NCBI RefSeq assembly: GCF_026210795.1
Contig: NC_089436.1
Coordinates: 4,092,001-4,156,000, forward strand
From: Rhizophagus irregularis
Lineage: Eukaryota; Glomeromycota; Glomeromycetes; Glomerales; Glomeraceae
DNA: 64,000 nucleotides
Reading direction: 5' to 3'
In this document: positions 62,260 to 64,000 of the stretch, one piece after another
Layout of the letters: the number at the start of each line of letters is the position of its first letter
Numbering within the stretch: the stretch's first letter is position 1
The notes under the pieces: model-generated
Told to the model about the DNA's origin: nothing
Databases searched by the model: none
Seen by the model: the letters and a program-made list of their open reading frames with translations, nothing else
Position numbers and translations under genes: made by a program

Positions 62260-63811
62260 ATGGAAGAGACGCTCAAACAATACATAACAGAGTACTATAG
62301 AGGCTTTATAGGTTTTGAGATAGAACATATAGAAGACTTTTATCAGGCTTCCAAAACTTACAAACGTATAAATTTGGGAGACAGTCTTGGACAGAGATAT
62401 ATTATATCCACTAGGCGAAATAAGGATAGGAGTACGAGACGCAAGGTGTATGGCAACAAGGCCAGTCCAAAAGCACTTTTTAATGGACCTTGCCATCTTT
62501 ACAATGAAACTAGGTGGCGAAACCGTCAAAAAAAATACTCCGTGAGAATCCTCGAGAAGGCGCAGCAAACGAAAAGATGAACAACGAATTAGATTCACTC
62601 AAAAAGAGAAGTTTAGAAGATAGTGAAAAAATAGAAGAATTGAAAAAGGAAATAAAAAAGGCAGAAGAACGAATAAAATTCTTAGAAAATGAGGCAATAA
62701 GTCAGAGAAGAAAATGACAACGGGCGAGATTGCCACTTCTAGTAAACAGAAAAGTAAGACAAAAAGCCAAGATCCGATAACAAAAATCAAAAAAGAAGAA
62801 ATCATCGACACAAGATATCAAAAAGGGGAAGATCACCAAAATTCCGGTTCAAACAACTTCCGATGATGATCATTTGGAAAAACATTTTGCCAAACGGTCA
62901 CGTGACTCGAAATTCTACGATTTTCCAGCTTATTGAAGGACACAGAAATTTATGAAAGCCTTAAAAAAGTAGGATACATAGAAAGGCTAGAAGTCAAATG
63001 GAATTATAAATATAGAACTGTTCGGGCTAGAATCCGCTTAACAAAAGAAACGGAAGAATCATTTATCAAAGGAGGATCCAATATAGTCATAGCAAAAAAC
63101 GATCAGTACTATTTTTTTAGGATGTTTGACGCGAAGTTAAATGCCTCAGAATTAAAAAGAGATACGAATGGCAGGCGTATAAAAAAAATTAAACGAAGAA
63201 GAATGCAAGAAACAAGATTATGTAACGCTAAAAATGCATAAGTTCAAATATGGCGGTCATTTTTCAAAAATCATCAAAGCCAACAAAATTAAATACAGAT
63301 GTATTTTAACAACGAAAATGATTTTCTACAAGCGGTATATAAATCAACAATGGATGAGTCATTAGGAGATGGATTAAAGATTAAAAGTCAACACGAGTTG
63401 ATAGGAGTAGAGGGAACGTACAAGAAAAAATTTGGAATCAACAGATTTAAGCTGCCACAACAAGAAAAAACTTCAAAATCAAAAGACAAATTTTTTGACG
63501 CTCCTTCTGATCCAATTTCAACGATTCCCAGGACTTTGGAAGAACACAAAGAATTAGACAATTTAAATAAAAACTTTAGTAAAAATCTCGAAGAAGTTAA
63601 TAAAGAGAGACAAAGCTTGCCATCAACGAAGGGAAAGAAAGTAGAAAGAAGCGAAGAAAATGAAGAGAAGATTAATGAAAACAAAAAGCGTATGGGCGTA
63701 AGCAGGGAGAAAGGAAAGATTCTGACACAGAATAAACAAATTATCCCAAAATTTCCTCACAAGTTTGGTAAATTTTCTAGGCGATCAACACTTGAATTTG
63801 ATCGAAGATAA
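62260..63811 (+). pseudogene. LINE-type retrotransposon ORF1-like region, frameshifted
   Basis: Four open pieces in shifted frames: 62260-62580 (basic, Arg/Lys-rich end), 62514-62717 (coiled-coil with EKIEELKKEIKKAEERIKFLE), 62933-63241 (DTEIYESLKKVGY...NYKYRTVRARIRL...FFRMFDAKL, an RRM-like or nucleic-acid-binding segment of the kind seen in fungal LINE ORF1 proteins) and 63299-63811 (charged, low complexity). Base composition is less AT-rich than the surroundings, as in the LINE at 1-3114. The reverse transcriptase ORF would lie beyond the window. Family assignment is by resemblance. Confidence 0.55.
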
Positions 63812-64000
63812 TATAGGCCAAGAACATCGATTTGGACCAATTTCTTAGATATTTTCAATATATAGTGTAGTTTTTTTCTTTAGAATTGTTCTCAAATGTA
63901 AAAATTTATTGCTTAATTTTGAACGCTTTTTATATATTATATATTTTAGTTTTTATTATCTTTCTTCAATTCATAGATAGAATGATTAATATAGTAAAGC
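63812..64000. other. Window end, probable inter-ORF region of the LINE
   Basis: AT-rich and non-coding as far as visible. It is cut by the window edge. Confidence 0.3.

Noticed and set aside
1-64000. tRNA or rRNA genes
   Set aside because: I saw no cloverleaf with proper A and B boxes and no rRNA-like segment; a covariance-model search would be decisive.

Overview
The window reads as nuclear DNA of a Glomeromycotina fungus, most like Rhizophagus. It is very AT-rich, its genes carry short GT-AG introns, and it holds paralogous TKL-type kinases, BTB-BACK-TLDc proteins and a RING/TPR protein embedded in nested transposons. The organism is inferred from gene-family style, not from a database match.

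Layout. 1-3114 is the 3' end of a LINE-type retrotransposon (RNase H, CCHC-like knuckle, poly-A tail), split at 570-1982 by a TIR element. 3295-6944 is a decayed hAT transposon with an 8-bp target duplication and a smaller TIR element (3950-4330, also 8-bp duplication) nested in its BED-finger exon. 8052-10476 and 14655-24894 are two paralogous kinase genes. 26281-26425 is degenerate telomere-like sequence. 26778-28265 is a BTB-TLDc gene (minus). 28442-31327 is a MULE-like transposon with 76-bp TIRs. 31524-36635 is a 5.1-kb fold-back element with a related 900-bp fold-back nested inside. 36835-40890 is a multi-exon RING/TPR gene with one homopolymer frameshift. 40891-48717 is a gene desert. 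Then follow BTB-TLDc gene 2 (minus, start frameshift), an F-box remnant, a kinase pseudogene (52433-54064), BTB-TLDc gene 3 (plus), BTB-TLDc gene 4 (minus) and a frameshifted LINE ORF1-like region running to the window end.

The most striking feature is inside the two kinase genes. The region between the first exon(s) and the kinase exon is a tandem array in which every ~100-nt unit is a complete spliceosomal intron: GTAAGT-type donor, AT-rich body, AG acceptor. Successive introns are separated by exactly three nucleotides. By hand count there are 85 such 3-nt candidate micro-exons in the 14.9-23.5 kb array and 9 in the 8.1-9.0 kb array. Each array ends with a one-nucleotide candidate exon (23521 and 8998). 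The exon upstream of each array ends in phase 1 and the kinase exon downstream begins in phase 2. A direct splice is therefore out of frame, while 3 x n + 1 nucleotides restores the frame in both genes. The two arrays share their start-side (att, ggt) and end-side (ctt, ttg, a) units but differ 5 versus 78 in the middle, as expected for a tandemly expanding intron/micro-exon cassette. Whether the micro-exons are included, skipped, or used as recursive splice points cannot be decided from DNA alone.
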